Positions 11,641 through 20,268 of a DNA stretch of 60,000 bases are shown here, one piece after another (the stretch's first letter is position 1; every line of letters begins with the position of its first letter). The DNA comes from an uncultured SAR116 cluster alpha proteobacterium (lineage in GTDB: Bacteria > Pseudomonadota > Alphaproteobacteria > Puniceispirillales > Marisalimonadaceae). The notes under the pieces are model-generated. The model had not been told where the DNA came from and made no database searches. It saw only the letters and a program-made list of their open reading frames with translations. Made by a program: the position numbers and the translations under genes. The stretch spans positions 1 through 60,000 of the forward strand of contig CACMRF010000004.1 of the NCBI GenBank assembly GCA_902615995.1, given 5' to 3'.

Positions 11641-12201
11641 ATTAATTCTTAAATATGTTAATTTATATTTAAAATATTCAGAAATATAATTAATTTTTGT
11701 TTTCCACCAGACTTTATTTTCATCAATAAATACAAAAGGTGTAATTTTAATATCATTGAAAATACTTTTAAATTCTAACATAGCTCTAGGCATGTGATAA
11801 TTATTTGTTAATAGAACAAATGAATTTATTTTTTTTGATTTAACCCATTTTAAACTTTCTACTGCATTAGAAAAAGTATTTCTAGAAATACCCTCTATTT
11901 GAATACAACAATCTATAATATTATTATACTGTACTTTTTTTTGAGTTAGTTTTTTTAATGTCTTTTTATTAAATCCTTTTCCTACACCGCTGATAAATAA
12001 ATTTTTATTTTTATTTTTAATTGGAAAAAAAATTTTTAAAGATTTTTTAACTCTATTATCACCTCCAGTTAAAACAATAAAATTATAATTATCATTTAAG
12101 TTATTTTTATAGTTAAAAATTTTTTTATAGAAAAATGAGTAGTCTATGACTAATACTATTAAAAGTAGGATGATTAAAAATAGATATTTATTTTTTATCA
12201 T
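11626..12201 (-). CDS. YdcF/SanA-like DUF218 membrane-anchored protein
   Basis: A 191-residue protein with an N-terminal membrane anchor (residues 5-24, rich in Leu and Ile) and a DUF218 domain. Visible family features are FIVLTGGD near residue 42, then SRNTFSNAVESLKWVKSK, and LLTNNYHMPRA, the usual histidine-containing segment. DUF218 proteins such as SanA, ElyC and YdcF are linked to envelope functions, but their biochemistry is poorly known. The protein is Lys-rich and faces the periplasm by prediction. It is a single gene overlapping the convergent tyrC tail by 15 bases. Confidence 0.75.
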   Translation of the reverse strand: MIKNKYLFLIILLLIVLVIDYSFFYKKIFNYKNNLNDNYNFIVLTGGDNRVKKSLKIFFPIKNKNKNLFISGVGKGFNKKTLKKLTQKKVQYNNIIDCCIQIEGISRNTFSNAVESLKWVKSKKINSFVLLTNNYHMPRAMLEFKSIFNDIKITPFVFIDENKVWWKTKINYISEYFKYKLTYLRINLLQF

Positions 12202-12218
12202 TTGAATTAGTTAATTAT

Positions 12219-12247
12219 TTGGAAAGACATATATTTTATTATACAAT
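12219..12247 (+). promoter_or_regulatory. sigma70-type promoter for the zinc-ribbon protein gene
   Basis: A -35 box TTGGAA (12219-12224) and a -10 box TACAAT (12242-12247) are separated by 17 bases, with an expected start near 12254, 18 bases before the ATG at 12272. It lies in the 70-base gap between this gene and the divergent DUF218 gene. Confidence 0.45.
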
Positions 12248-12271
12248 AATAAATTATTTAGGTTAAATAAT

Positions 12272-13168
12272 ATGTTAGAAAAATGTTTAAAATGTAATAC
12301 TTCATTTGAAGTCGACGAAAGTCTAATAACATCAAAATTAAAGTTTTTTAAGTGTAGTGTTTGTGGTAATGAATGGCCATTTGTTAAAAATAAAAATCCT
12401 CAAAAATCACCAGAAAATATATCTGAAGAAAAATTACGTAAAGACCTTGATGCTATCAGATCAGAAATTGAGAAGAAAACGGACATACTGAGTAAAGAAA
12501 TAAAAGTTCAGCCAAAAGAAAAGATTACTAAGGTTAAAAATCAAAACTATAATACTAAGAAAAAAACAGTTGCTCAAATTGCTGAAGAAATTGCTGAAGC
12601 AAGTGTAAAAAATAGAGAAACAAAAATAATTAAGAATAAAAAACAAATAAATAAAAAAACATCTAATATTGAAACTCTAAAAAATGTTAATTCAAAACAG
12701 AATAGTTTTGCAATTCCTTTGATTATTTTTATCTCTATACTAATTATAAGTAGCAGTGTGTACTTTAGAAATAATATTGTAGGTTTAAGCCATTCTTATT
12801 TTCCTAACTTTGTAGAAAAAAATTTTCATAAAGTATTAGACTTATTCAAACAAGTCAAAATACCATTTTATGCTGATTTTAAAAATCTAGAGATAGAAAA
12901 TTTTGGTGCTGTTTATGAAGGTAAGTCAGTAAAGTTTTTTGGGAATATAAAAAATAATTCTAAATACTCTATATTAACACCTACATTAAAAGTAATTATG
13001 ACGACAGAAGACGGTAAAATACTTGCTGAAACAATAATAAAATCAACACAATTATTTATCTCTTCAAACAACTTTGTCAAAATAAATCATTTGATACTAA
13101 CAAATCAAAAATATAACAATGCTACAATTCGTGCTACTATTATGAAAGAAATTGAAAGTTCAAGCTAG
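12272..13168 (+). CDS. MJ0042-type zinc-ribbon membrane protein with DUF3426-like domain
   Basis: A 298-residue protein with an N-terminal zinc ribbon of the MJ0042 type: CLKC (Cys5, Cys8) and CSVCGNEWPF (Cys28, Cys31). A long Lys-rich, probably disordered or helical linker follows (about 40-145), then one membrane segment (146-166) and a C-terminal beta-rich domain of about 100 residues resembling DUF3426/FxLYD (FFGNIKNNSKYSILTPTLKV). The zinc ribbon would be cytoplasmic and the C-terminal domain periplasmic. Its function is unknown; such proteins are common and conserved in alphaproteobacteria. The 3' end shares CTAG with the convergent lysA gene, so both stop codons lie in one 4-base palindrome. 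Confidence 0.8.
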   Translation: MLEKCLKCNTSFEVDESLITSKLKFFKCSVCGNEWPFVKNKNPQKSPENISEEKLRKDLDAIRSEIEKKTDILSKEIKVQPKEKITKVKNQNYNTKKKTVAQIAEEIAEASVKNRETKIIKNKKQINKKTSNIETLKNVNSKQNSFAIPLIIFISILIISSSVYFRNNIVGLSHSYFPNFVEKNFHKVLDLFKQVKIPFYADFKNLEIENFGAVYEGKSVKFFGNIKNNSKYSILTPTLKVIMTTEDGKILAETIIKSTQLFISSNNFVKINHLILTNQKYNNATIRATIMKEIESSS

Positions 13169-14424
13169 AAATCTGGTATTATGTCAAGACTAAGTAGTTG
13201 ATCTATTTTTTCTCTTTTTCTAAGCAAAATCTCTTTATTATTAAATATTAAAATTTCAGCAGCACTTGGTCTACTGTTATAATTTGATCTCATAACACTT
13301 CCATATGCGCCACAAGTCATAATTACTAGAATTTCATTCTTTTTTGTTTCTTGTAAATTAAAATCAATACCTAAAAAATCACCTGTTTCACAAATTGGTC
13401 CAACGATGTCATACTTTTTTGAAGAACGATTACTTTTAATTTTAAGAGGCTGTATGGAATGAGTTGCATTATAAAGAGTAGGTCTAATTAAATTATTCAT
13501 CGCAGCATCAACAATCAAAAAGTTTTTGTAATTAGTTGATTTTGTTCTAATTACTTTAGTTAGTAAAACCCCTGATTCAGCAATTAAAGATCTTCCTGGT
13601 TCAACGCTCAGTCGAAACTCATCATTTTTAAAAACTTCATATAAAGCTTTACTAAAAGATTTGTAATTAAGTGAATTTTTCATTGTATAATCAACTCCAA
13701 ATCCACCTCCCAGGTCCAAATGGTTAACTTCATAGCCAAGATTCTTTAATTCAAGTGCTAAATTCTTAATTTTTGAAAATGTTTGAAAAAAAACATCATA
13801 ATCAAATAATTGTGATCCTACATGTATAGCCAGTCCATATGGATTAATAAAAGAAGCATCATTTATCAATTTATAAGCATGCACAATATCATCATAGATA
13901 ATTCCAAATTTTGAGTTTTCATCACCGGTTGATATTTTTTTATGGGTTTTAGCGTTTATGTCGAGGTTAACTCTTAATGCTACATTTACTTTCTTTTTTA
14001 TGTTTTTTGAAATTTCAATTATATCTTTTAACTCTTCAATTGATTCTGCATTTAATTGTTTAATATTTTTATTAATAGCAAATTCTATTTCATCTTTTTG
14101 TTTTCCTACACCTGAAAATATAATGTCTTTTGGCTTAACTGAAACTTTTAAGCATCTTTTTAATTCACCAATAGATACCACATCAGCACCTGCACCTAGA
14201 CTATTTATATATTTAATGACTCCGAGATTATCATTTGATTTAACAGCAAAATGAATTTTACCATTAAGAGGATCCATAACTTTTTTAAGCATATATAAGG
14301 AGTTTTTTATTAAATTTGAATCATATACAAAGGTTGGAGTTCCATAGTGATCTACCAATTTTTTCAAATTTAAATTTTGAAGAAATAATTCCCCTGATTT
14401 ACGATAGTATCCAATTTTTTGCAT
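13165..14424 (-). CDS. lysA: diaminopimelate decarboxylase
   Basis: LysA decarboxylates meso-diaminopimelate to lysine, the last step of lysine synthesis. It is a 419-residue, fold-type III PLP enzyme of normal length. The PLP lysine is in HFAVKSND (K62); AIHVGSQ and LDLGGGFG follow, with SVEPGRSLIAESG binding the phosphate and ICETGDFLG giving the active-site Cys from the partner subunit. It is the last gene of an argH-lipoprotein-lysA operon, starting one base after the small lipoprotein stop. Its tail overlaps the preceding convergent gene by 4 bases. Confidence 0.95.
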   Translation of the reverse strand: MQKIGYYRKSGELFLQNLNLKKLVDHYGTPTFVYDSNLIKNSLYMLKKVMDPLNGKIHFAVKSNDNLGVIKYINSLGAGADVVSIGELKRCLKVSVKPKDIIFSGVGKQKDEIEFAINKNIKQLNAESIEELKDIIEISKNIKKKVNVALRVNLDINAKTHKKISTGDENSKFGIIYDDIVHAYKLINDASFINPYGLAIHVGSQLFDYDVFFQTFSKIKNLALELKNLGYEVNHLDLGGGFGVDYTMKNSLNYKSFSKALYEVFKNDEFRLSVEPGRSLIAESGVLLTKVIRTKSTNYKNFLIVDAAMNNLIRPTLYNATHSIQPLKIKSNRSSKKYDIVGPICETGDFLGIDFNLQETKKNEILVIMTCGAYGSVMRSNYNSRPSAAEILIFNNKEILLRKREKIDQLLSLDIIPDF

Positions 14425-14425
14425 A

Positions 14426-14554
14426 TTAATTTTTTGTTGAAATTATTTTTTTTGATGGTGCAATAGGGTCAGCTTTTTTTCCACATCCATAAGAAAAAAA
14501 ACTTAAAACTATTAATAAAAAAAATAGAGTATATGATTGTGTTAATTTTGGCAT
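14426..14554 (-). CDS. 42-residue LptM/YifL-like lipoprotein
   Basis: A very small gene of 42 codons between argH and lysA. The protein has a Lys-containing N-terminus, a hydrophobic stretch (about 10-22) and a lipobox ending in Cys24 (SYGC), followed by GKKADPIAPSKK. This CGxKxDP layout after the lipid-bearing Cys matches the LptM (YifL) family of short lipoproteins, which assist maturation of the LPS-transporter LptD. The place between argH and lysA is also where this family is commonly found. It starts 4 bases after the argH stop. Membership is from motif and context, not from a search. Confidence 0.75.
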   Translation of the reverse strand: MPKLTQSYTLFFLLIVLSFFSYGCGKKADPIAPSKKIISTKN

Positions 14555-14558
14555 AACT

Positions 14559-15959
14559 TTATAAATATCTCCTTTTAGCATCTGATATTGCTTTTAAAAC
14601 CAATCTTGGAGATGTTCCACCAAATGATGTTTTTTTTAATATAGATGAATTGATACTTATTGATTTCATAATGTTACTATCAATTCTAGGTTCAATCGAC
14701 TTTAAATCTTCTAGTGACAATTCGTCAAGGGAGCAATTCTTCTTTTCTGCAAGAAGAATAATTTTACCAGTAATTTTATGAGCATCTCTGAATGGAATAT
14801 TTAAATATGTTACTAAATAATCAGCTAGGTCCGTTGCAGTTGGAAATCCTTTCTGTAAGGCTTTAAGCATTTTATTTTTATTAATTTTTAAAGACTTAAT
14901 TATACCAATTATGTTTAATAGGCAATTTTTGATATTTTCAGATGAGTCAAATACTGGTTCTTTATCTTCCTGCAAATCTTTACTATAAGCAAGAGGTAAG
15001 CCTTTTAATAAATTTGTTAAATTAACTAAATTCCCTAAAAGTCTATTAGATTTTCCTCTAATAAGTTCAGCTGCATCAGGATTTCTTTTTTGCGGCATGA
15101 TACTTGATCCAGTAGTATATTCTTCATCAATCACTATGAAATTAAAACCATTTGATGACCACAGTACAAGCTCTTCAGCAATTCTTGATAAATTAATGCC
15201 AATCAAACTAAGTACGGATAAATATTCAATAGCAAAATCACGACTTGAAACAGAATCTATAGAGTTTCTTGTAGGTGAAGAAAAATTTAATTTTTTTGCT
15301 ACAAAGTTTCTATCGATTGGGTAACTTGTTCCGGCAAGTGCAGCTGAACCAAGAGGGCATTCATTCATTCTATTTATACAATCTTTAATTCTTGCTCTGT
15401 CTCTTCCAAACATTTCAACATAGGCCAAAAGATGATGGCCAAAAGTGACAGGTTGAGCAACTTGCAAGTGAGTATAACCTGGCATTAAGGTCTCATAATT
15501 ATTTTCAGCTTGAATAATTAAATTCTCTTGAAATTGTTTTAAAAGGTCTAGTATCGAATCCAAATCACTTCTTATCCACATTTTAAAGTCTGTAACTACT
15601 TGATCATTTCTTGAGCGTGCAGTATGTAATTTTTTTCCAGACTCACCAATTAATTCAATTAACCTACTTTCAATATTCATGTGGATGTCTTCTAGTTCAA
15701 TTTTAAATTTGAATTTATTTGTTTCAATCTCTTTTTTTATTTTAAGAAGACCACTCTTAATTTCTAAAAAATCTTTTTTTAAAATAATTTTTTGTTTTGA
15801 CAACATTTCAGCATGAGCTATTGAACCTTCAATATCTTGAGCATACAAATTTTTGTCAAAACTGATTGAGGAATTGAACTTAATTAAATTATCACTCGAC
15901 ACTCCCTCAAATCTTCCACCCCAAATAGTGCTTTTTAAACTTTTTTTTCTTTTTGTCAT
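14559..15959 (-). CDS. argH: argininosuccinate lyase
   Basis: ArgH splits argininosuccinate to arginine and fumarate, the last step of arginine synthesis. The protein is 466 residues, the family norm. It starts with WGGRFEG, carries HTARSRNDQV (112-121) and GYTHLQVAQP (161-170), and shows the fumarase/lyase signature GSSIMPQKRNPD (284-295) containing the catalytic Ser. It is the first gene of the operon with the short lipoprotein and lysA. argJ, another arginine gene, lies elsewhere in this window (44477-45691). Confidence 0.96.
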   Translation of the reverse strand: MTKRKKSLKSTIWGGRFEGVSSDNLIKFNSSISFDKNLYAQDIEGSIAHAEMLSKQKIILKKDFLEIKSGLLKIKKEIETNKFKFKIELEDIHMNIESRLIELIGESGKKLHTARSRNDQVVTDFKMWIRSDLDSILDLLKQFQENLIIQAENNYETLMPGYTHLQVAQPVTFGHHLLAYVEMFGRDRARIKDCINRMNECPLGSAALAGTSYPIDRNFVAKKLNFSSPTRNSIDSVSSRDFAIEYLSVLSLIGINLSRIAEELVLWSSNGFNFIVIDEEYTTGSSIMPQKRNPDAAELIRGKSNRLLGNLVNLTNLLKGLPLAYSKDLQEDKEPVFDSSENIKNCLLNIIGIIKSLKINKNKMLKALQKGFPTATDLADYLVTYLNIPFRDAHKITGKIILLAEKKNCSLDELSLEDLKSIEPRIDSNIMKSISINSSILKKTSFGGTSPRLVLKAISDAKRRYL

Positions 15960-16019
15960 TATCTTAACTTTATAATTTTTTTAATTATCTTATATATAAA
16001 ATAAAAAAGAGAAACAATA

Positions 16020-16523
16020 TTGTTTAATAGTATAAAATTTTTGTTAATTATATTAATTATTTTCCCATTTCCATCTCTATCAAATTCTTTATTTCAAAAA
16101 ATAGATTTAAAATTAAATAAAAATATAATCTTGAATGACGAAAATAATATTGAAAAAAAATTGACTAATATTTTAGATTTCAATTCTAAATACGTTGTTA
16201 ATTTTTGGGCTACTTGGTGTATCCCATGTAAAAAAGAATTACCTGACTTAAACAAAATGAAAATTGAAAATAAAGATTTAAAAGTGATCATTATTTCAAT
16301 TGATAAAAAACCAATTAAGGATCAATTAAATTTTCTAAAAACAAATAAAGTAAATGAACTAAATGCTTACTTTGATCAAAATATGACTTTTTTTAAAAGT
16401 TTGAGACTAAGAGGTATACCTACAACTCTATTAATAAATCAACAGAATATAATAGCAAAAAAAGAGGGTATTTTTAGTTACAATAAAGTTTCATTAGAAC
16501 AAATTAACAACTTTTTTAATTAA
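16020..16523 (+). CDS. TlpA-like exported thioredoxin-fold protein
   Basis: A periplasmic thiol-disulfide protein of 167 residues with an N-terminal signal or anchor (residues 5-21) and a thioredoxin fold carrying NFWATWCIPC (Cys67, Cys70). The cis-Pro loop is GIPTTLL near residue 140. TlpA and ResA relatives keep cytochrome c or CuA sites reduced during oxidase assembly. That role is plausible here but not shown. The start is a TTG at 16020 because no ATG precedes the signal sequence; AAGAG lies just upstream. The last 8 bases overlap the convergent etfA gene. Confidence 0.8.
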   Translation: MFNSIKFLLIILIIFPFPSLSNSLFQKIDLKLNKNIILNDENNIEKKLTNILDFNSKYVVNFWATWCIPCKKELPDLNKMKIENKDLKVIIISIDKKPIKDQLNFLKTNKVNELNAYFDQNMTFFKSLRLRGIPTTLLINQQNIIAKKEGIFSYNKVSLEQINNFFN

Positions 16524-17448
16524 GTTTACTTTCCATCTCTGGGACTGCTTTAAACAAATCATCAGCTAAGCCATAGTCAGAGATTGAAAAAATAGGTGCT
16601 TCTTCGTCTTTATTGATACCCACTATAACTTTACTATCTTTCATACCAGCTAGGTGTTGTATTGCTCCCGAAATACCTACGGCTATGTAAAGGTTTGGGG
16701 CAACAATTTTTCCAGTTTGACCAACCTGCCAATCATTTGGCACATATCCAGCATCGACTGCAGCCCTACTTGCTCCCATGGCAGCACCAAGTTTATCAGC
16801 TAACTTTTCTAATACCTGAAAGTTTTCTGCAGACCCTAGACCTCTCCCACCTGATACAACTATATCAGCTGAAGTTAATTCAGGCCGTTCACTTTTAGTT
16901 AGTTCAGAATTCAAATATTTTGTCAGATTATTAGTTGTTAAACTACCTATTTCTTTAATTTCACCAACATTTTCATGGCTGATTTCTGCTTCTTCAAATG
17001 CTGTAGATCTGATAGTTATGATATTTATTTTATTTTTACTCTTACAAGTTGCAATGGCGTTCCCAGCATAAATTGGTCTTTTAAATGTTTGCTTATCAAC
17101 AATTTCAATCACATCTGGAATTATCATAGTATCAAGTAATCCTGCTAGTCTTGGCGCTATATTTTTTCCATTAGAAGTATTAGAAAATAGAATATTTGTG
17201 TAGTCTTTAAAATTTTCAGCAATAAAATTTGCTGAATCTTCAGCTAATTGGTTTTTAAATGCATCATTTTCATTAATAAAAATATTATTAATATTTTTAA
17301 TATGAATTAATTCATTACAAATATCTTTACAACTATCGCTTAAAACCAATAAATCTACATTTTCAAGTTGAATACCAGCTTTTACAGTATTTAATGTCGA
17401 TTTTTCTAATTTATTATTACTATGATCTACTATAACTAACGTTTTCAT
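16516..17448 (-). CDS. etfA: electron transfer flavoprotein, alpha subunit
   Basis: EtfA binds FAD and with EtfB carries electrons from acyl-CoA and other dehydrogenases to ETF-ubiquinone oxidoreductase. At 310 residues it has the normal length. The FAD-binding C-terminal domain shows VVSGGRGLGSAENF, then GASRAAVDAGYVPND, QVGQTGKIVAP and YIAVGISGAIQHLAGM, the ETF-alpha signature. It follows etfB by 13 bases and is the last gene of the yggT-folD-HIG1-ATR-etfB-etfA run. In many alphaproteobacteria a 3-hydroxybutyryl-CoA dehydrogenase gene follows; here it does not. Confidence 0.96.
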   Translation of the reverse strand: MKTLVIVDHSNNKLEKSTLNTVKAGIQLENVDLLVLSDSCKDICNELIHIKNINNIFINENDAFKNQLAEDSANFIAENFKDYTNILFSNTSNGKNIAPRLAGLLDTMIIPDVIEIVDKQTFKRPIYAGNAIATCKSKNKINIITIRSTAFEEAEISHENVGEIKEIGSLTTNNLTKYLNSELTKSERPELTSADIVVSGGRGLGSAENFQVLEKLADKLGAAMGASRAAVDAGYVPNDWQVGQTGKIVAPNLYIAVGISGAIQHLAGMKDSKVIVGINKDEEAPIFSISDYGLADDLFKAVPEMESKLN

Positions 17449-17461
17449 ATTTACCTCTTAC

Positions 17462-18211
17462 TTATATTACTTTAGCTTCATTTTTTAATTTTTCAATCAT
17501 CTCATCAACTGATTTTACCATAATTCCAGCCTCTCTGGATTTTGGTTCTTCAACTTTTAAGATTTCTAACCTCGGCTCAATGTCGATATTTAAATCTTCA
17601 ACTTTTATTTCATCAATTGGTTTTCTTTTTGCTTTCATGATGTTAGGCAGACTTGCATATCGTGGTTCATTCAACCTCAAGTCAGTTGTCACAATAGCTG
17701 GCAAATTAACTTCAATATTTTCTATGCCCCCATCAATTTCTCTACCAACTTTTATTTTTTTATCTTGTATTTCTAATTTACTTGCAAAGGTTGCTTGACC
17801 CCAGTTCAGCATTGCTGAAAGCATTTGTCCAGTAGCATTCATGTCATCATCAATTGCTTGTTTACCCATAATCACAAGATCAGGTCTGATTTTGTTACAT
17901 ATAGACGTCAGGATTTTAGCAACAGATAACGGTTCAAGTTTAGATGTACAATTTACAAAAATTCCAGAATCAGCTCCCATTGCTAAAGCGTTCCTAATTG
18001 TTTCTTGCACTTCTGACAAGCCTATAGATATTGCAATTATTTCACTGGCAACACCTTTTTCCTTTAATCGAAGAGCTTCCTCCACAGCTATCTCATCAAA
18101 AGGGTTCATAGACATTTTAACATTATCTAATTCAACGTCTGTTTCATCTTTTTTAACTCTAACTTTAACGTTATAGTCTACAACTCTTTTTACTGGAACT
18201 AGTATCTTCAT
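17462..18211 (-). CDS. etfB: electron transfer flavoprotein, beta subunit
   Basis: EtfB is the AMP-binding partner of EtfA in the electron transfer flavoprotein dimer. The protein is 249 residues. Visible motifs are [17 protein letters not shown] at the N-terminus, [16 protein letters not shown], and [19 protein letters not shown], typical of the AMP-binding region, plus [19 protein letters not shown] as the beta signature. The C-terminal tail includes the recognition loop region. It starts 19 bases after the adenosyltransferase gene and precedes etfA by 13 bases. Confidence 0.96.
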   Translation of the reverse strand: MKILVPVKRVVDYNVKVRVKKDETDVELDNVKMSMNPFDEIAVEEALRLKEKGVASEIIAISIGLSEVQETIRNALAMGADSGIFVNCTSKLEPLSVAKILTSICNKIRPDLVIMGKQAIDDDMNATGQMLSAMLNWGQATFASKLEIQDKKIKVGREIDGGIENIEVNLPAIVTTDLRLNEPRYASLPNIMKAKRKPIDEIKVEDLNIDIEPRLEILKVEEPKSREAGIMVKSVDEMIEKLKNEAKVI

Positions 18212-18230
18212 AAATTATCTCCCATTCTAC

Positions 18231-18809
18231 TTATTGATTTTCTCCTGGAACCCACAATATATCTGACTTTCCATTATCATTTGTTACTCTCGAAACTACA
18301 AACAAAAAGTCTGACAGTCTGTTGATATATATTAATGATTGTTTGTTAATTTTATTTTTTTCAGAAAGTTTTGAAATGGATCTCTCAGCTCTTCTTGCTA
18401 CTGTTCTTGCAATATGAAGCCAGGACGATATTTCAGATCCACCAGGTAAAACAAATGAATTTAATGGTTCTAGTTTATTATTAAACTTATCAATCATATT
18501 CTCTAAATTTAAAACTTGAGAATTTTTAATTCTTAATGGTTCAAATTTCGGATTCTCTTCAATTGGTGTAGATAAGTCGGCACCTAAATCAAAAAGATCA
18601 TTTTGAATTTTTTTTAAAATCTCAACCAAAAAATTATATTTTCTCTCTTTATTAATACAGTTAATTGAAAGTCCAATAAAAGAATTTAATTCGTCAACAT
18701 CACCATATGCAGATGGTCTTAAATCATATTTTTTTACACGACTACCATCTGACAGACCAGTTGTCCCATCATCTCCTGTTTTAGTATAAATTTTATTTAG
18801 TTTAACCAT
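18231..18809 (-). CDS. PduO-type cob(I)alamin adenosyltransferase
   Basis: This enzyme transfers the adenosyl group of ATP to cob(I)alamin, giving adenosylcobalamin. The protein is 192 residues, the usual size of the PduO/CobO2 type. The N-terminal YTKTGDDGTTGLSDGSR is the ATP-binding loop, YGDVDELNSFIG the corrin-side helix, and RTVARRAERS the conserved basic helix. It overlaps the small membrane-protein gene by 8 bases and lies just before etfB, an arrangement common in alphaproteobacteria. It implies use of a B12-dependent enzyme such as methylmalonyl-CoA mutase, although none is in the window. Confidence 0.92.
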   Translation of the reverse strand: MVKLNKIYTKTGDDGTTGLSDGSRVKKYDLRPSAYGDVDELNSFIGLSINCINKERKYNFLVEILKKIQNDLFDLGADLSTPIEENPKFEPLRIKNSQVLNLENMIDKFNNKLEPLNSFVLPGGSEISSWLHIARTVARRAERSISKLSEKNKINKQSLIYINRLSDFLFVVSRVTNDNGKSDILWVPGENQ

Positions 18810-19011
18810 TATAATATCTCTTCATATATAAAATAAATACAAAAACGATTATTGCAATTGCTTGGAAAATAATTCTATATCTCATAATCAAATTACTTTT
18901 AGATTTATTATATTCACCACCTCTACCCATTGTAATAACGCCCCACATTAAAATTCCAAAAACTATTAGAAGACAAATTACTAATATTGAATTTGCTATT
19001 AAATCATTCAT
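18802..19011 (-). CDS. HIG1/twin transmembrane-domain small protein
   Basis: A 69-residue protein with two predicted membrane helices (about 7-28 and 46-63) joined by a polar loop, RGGEYNKSKSNLIMRYR. This layout matches the bacterial twin-transmembrane HIG1-domain family, related to mitochondrial proteins that associate with cytochrome c oxidase. In alphaproteobacteria such a gene often precedes the ATR and etfB genes, as here. The start at 19011 (ATG) overlaps the end of folD by 8 bases; a TTG one codon upstream is possible. The function is known only by family analogy. Confidence 0.8.
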   Translation of the reverse strand: MNDLIANSILVICLLIVFGILMWGVITMGRGGEYNKSKSNLIMRYRIIFQAIAIIVFVFILYMKRYYNG

Positions 19012-19894
19012 CAAAAATAATCTCTTTAAATTTGTGATTGTTTCTTAAGAAACTTGCTTTAACTGTATTATACATTAAACATGCAATTGTCATAGGACCT
19101 ACCCCACCAGGTACAGGTGTAATTAAATTCACCTTATTAATAACATCATTAAAATTTACATCACCTAAAATTTTAATTTTATCATTTATTTTTTTTCTAT
19201 TGATACCAACATCAATAACAGTTGCTTTTTCTTTTACATAACTATTATCTATAAACTCAGTCATTCCGATTGCAGCAATTAAAATATCAGCTTTTAATGT
19301 AAATTCAGATAAGTTTTTTGTTTTAGAGTGTGTAATTGTAGTTGTGCAATTTTCTTTTAGTAGCAAAGATTGCATAGGTTTTCCAACAATATTAGATCTA
19401 CCTACTATAGTAGCATTTAATCCATTAAGTGAACCTAGTTCTTTTTTTAACATATAAATACACCCAAGAGGTGTACAAGGGATCATTCCGTTATTATTAC
19501 CTAGAAATAAGTTGCCTAAATTTATAGGATGAAATCCATCTACATCTTTTTTTGGATCAATTGATAAAATAACTTTATATTCAGATATATGCGTTGGTAG
19601 TGGGAGTTGAACAAGAATTCCATCGATATCTTTTTGTTCATTTAAATCTCTGATTTTATTTAATAATTCTTTTTCAGAAACTTTGGAGGGGTATGTAATT
19701 TTCTTTGATATTATTCCAATATTTTCTGCAGTTTTAATTTTATTTTTGACATATATTTCACTAGCTGAATTTTCGCCAATTAAAATTACGGCTATAGCAG
19801 GTTTACGTTTATTAAGTCTCTCAGATTTTAAAACTAATTCTTTAATCTTTTTAGTAAGATTTTTAGAATGTTTTATTCCATTAATGATTTTCAT
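19004..19894 (-). CDS. folD: methylenetetrahydrofolate dehydrogenase/cyclohydrolase
   Basis: FolD interconverts methylene-, methenyl- and 10-formyl-tetrahydrofolate using NADP. The predicted protein is 296 residues, the family norm. Motifs include Tyr-Val-Lys in SEIYVKNKIK (catalytic Lys), ILVQLPLPTH, VDGFHP, the NADP site GRSNIVGKPMQ, and the C-terminal PGGVGPMT. The ATG at 19894 is chosen; a TTG five codons upstream (19909) is in frame but adds nothing conserved. It lies 26 bases after yggT and overlaps the HIG1-type gene by 8 bases. Confidence 0.95.
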   Translation of the reverse strand: MKIINGIKHSKNLTKKIKELVLKSERLNKRKPAIAVILIGENSASEIYVKNKIKTAENIGIISKKITYPSKVSEKELLNKIRDLNEQKDIDGILVQLPLPTHISEYKVILSIDPKKDVDGFHPINLGNLFLGNNNGMIPCTPLGCIYMLKKELGSLNGLNATIVGRSNIVGKPMQSLLLKENCTTTITHSKTKNLSEFTLKADILIAAIGMTEFIDNSYVKEKATVIDVGINRKKINDKIKILGDVNFNDVINKVNLITPVPGGVGPMTIACLMYNTVKASFLRNNHKFKEIIFDE

Positions 19895-19920
19895 ATTATT
19901 ACTTATCAATTGTCTTAATC

Positions 19921-20205
19921 CTACAAACTTAATCTGTAATCAATTAATAAATTTCTGATAAATGATAAAAGCAATATGACTATAACAGGTGAAAAATCCA
20001 TTCCACCAATAAAAGGAATATATTTTCTAATTTTGATTAACAAAGGTTCGTGAAGTGCAATTAATCCTTTTAATATTAAATCAATAATTCTATTGTACCG
20101 ATTTACGATTTCGAATTGAACTAGAAGGGTTATTATAACATAGATTATCAGTGTATATAAATATATGGATATGATTTGATCTATTAATATAAATAAAGCG
20201 TTCAT
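19921..20205 (-). CDS. YggT family integral membrane protein
   Basis: A 94-residue membrane protein with two hydrophobic segments (about 5-28 and 70-88). The linker HEPLLIKIRKYIPFIGGMDFSPVI is replaced in relatives by the similar EP...IR...P..GG.D.SP pattern of the YggT family. YggT proteins have been linked to osmotic tolerance and to membrane or division factors, but their activity is unknown. It is probably the first gene of the operon running through folD, ATR and etfBA. On the minus strand a TATAAT box at 20229-20224 lies 20 bases upstream of its ATG. Confidence 0.85.
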   Translation of the reverse strand: MNALFILIDQIISIYLYTLIIYVIITLLVQFEIVNRYNRIIDLILKGLIALHEPLLIKIRKYIPFIGGMDFSPVIVILLLSFIRNLLIDYRLSL

Positions 20206-20268
20206 TGTCAGATAATATTTGTTATTATATTGATATAAGTCCTAAAATAAAATTTTAAACGGGTGAAT

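Noticed and set aside
16020-16523. Possible gene fragment because it lacks an ATG start
   Set aside because: The TTG start is followed by a normal signal sequence and an intact CIPC thioredoxin motif of full length.
20206-20262. Promoter for yggT in the gap to the ynjB-like gene
   Set aside because: A TATAAT box is present on the minus strand but no -35 box at a fitting distance; mentioned under yggT but not listed as a feature.
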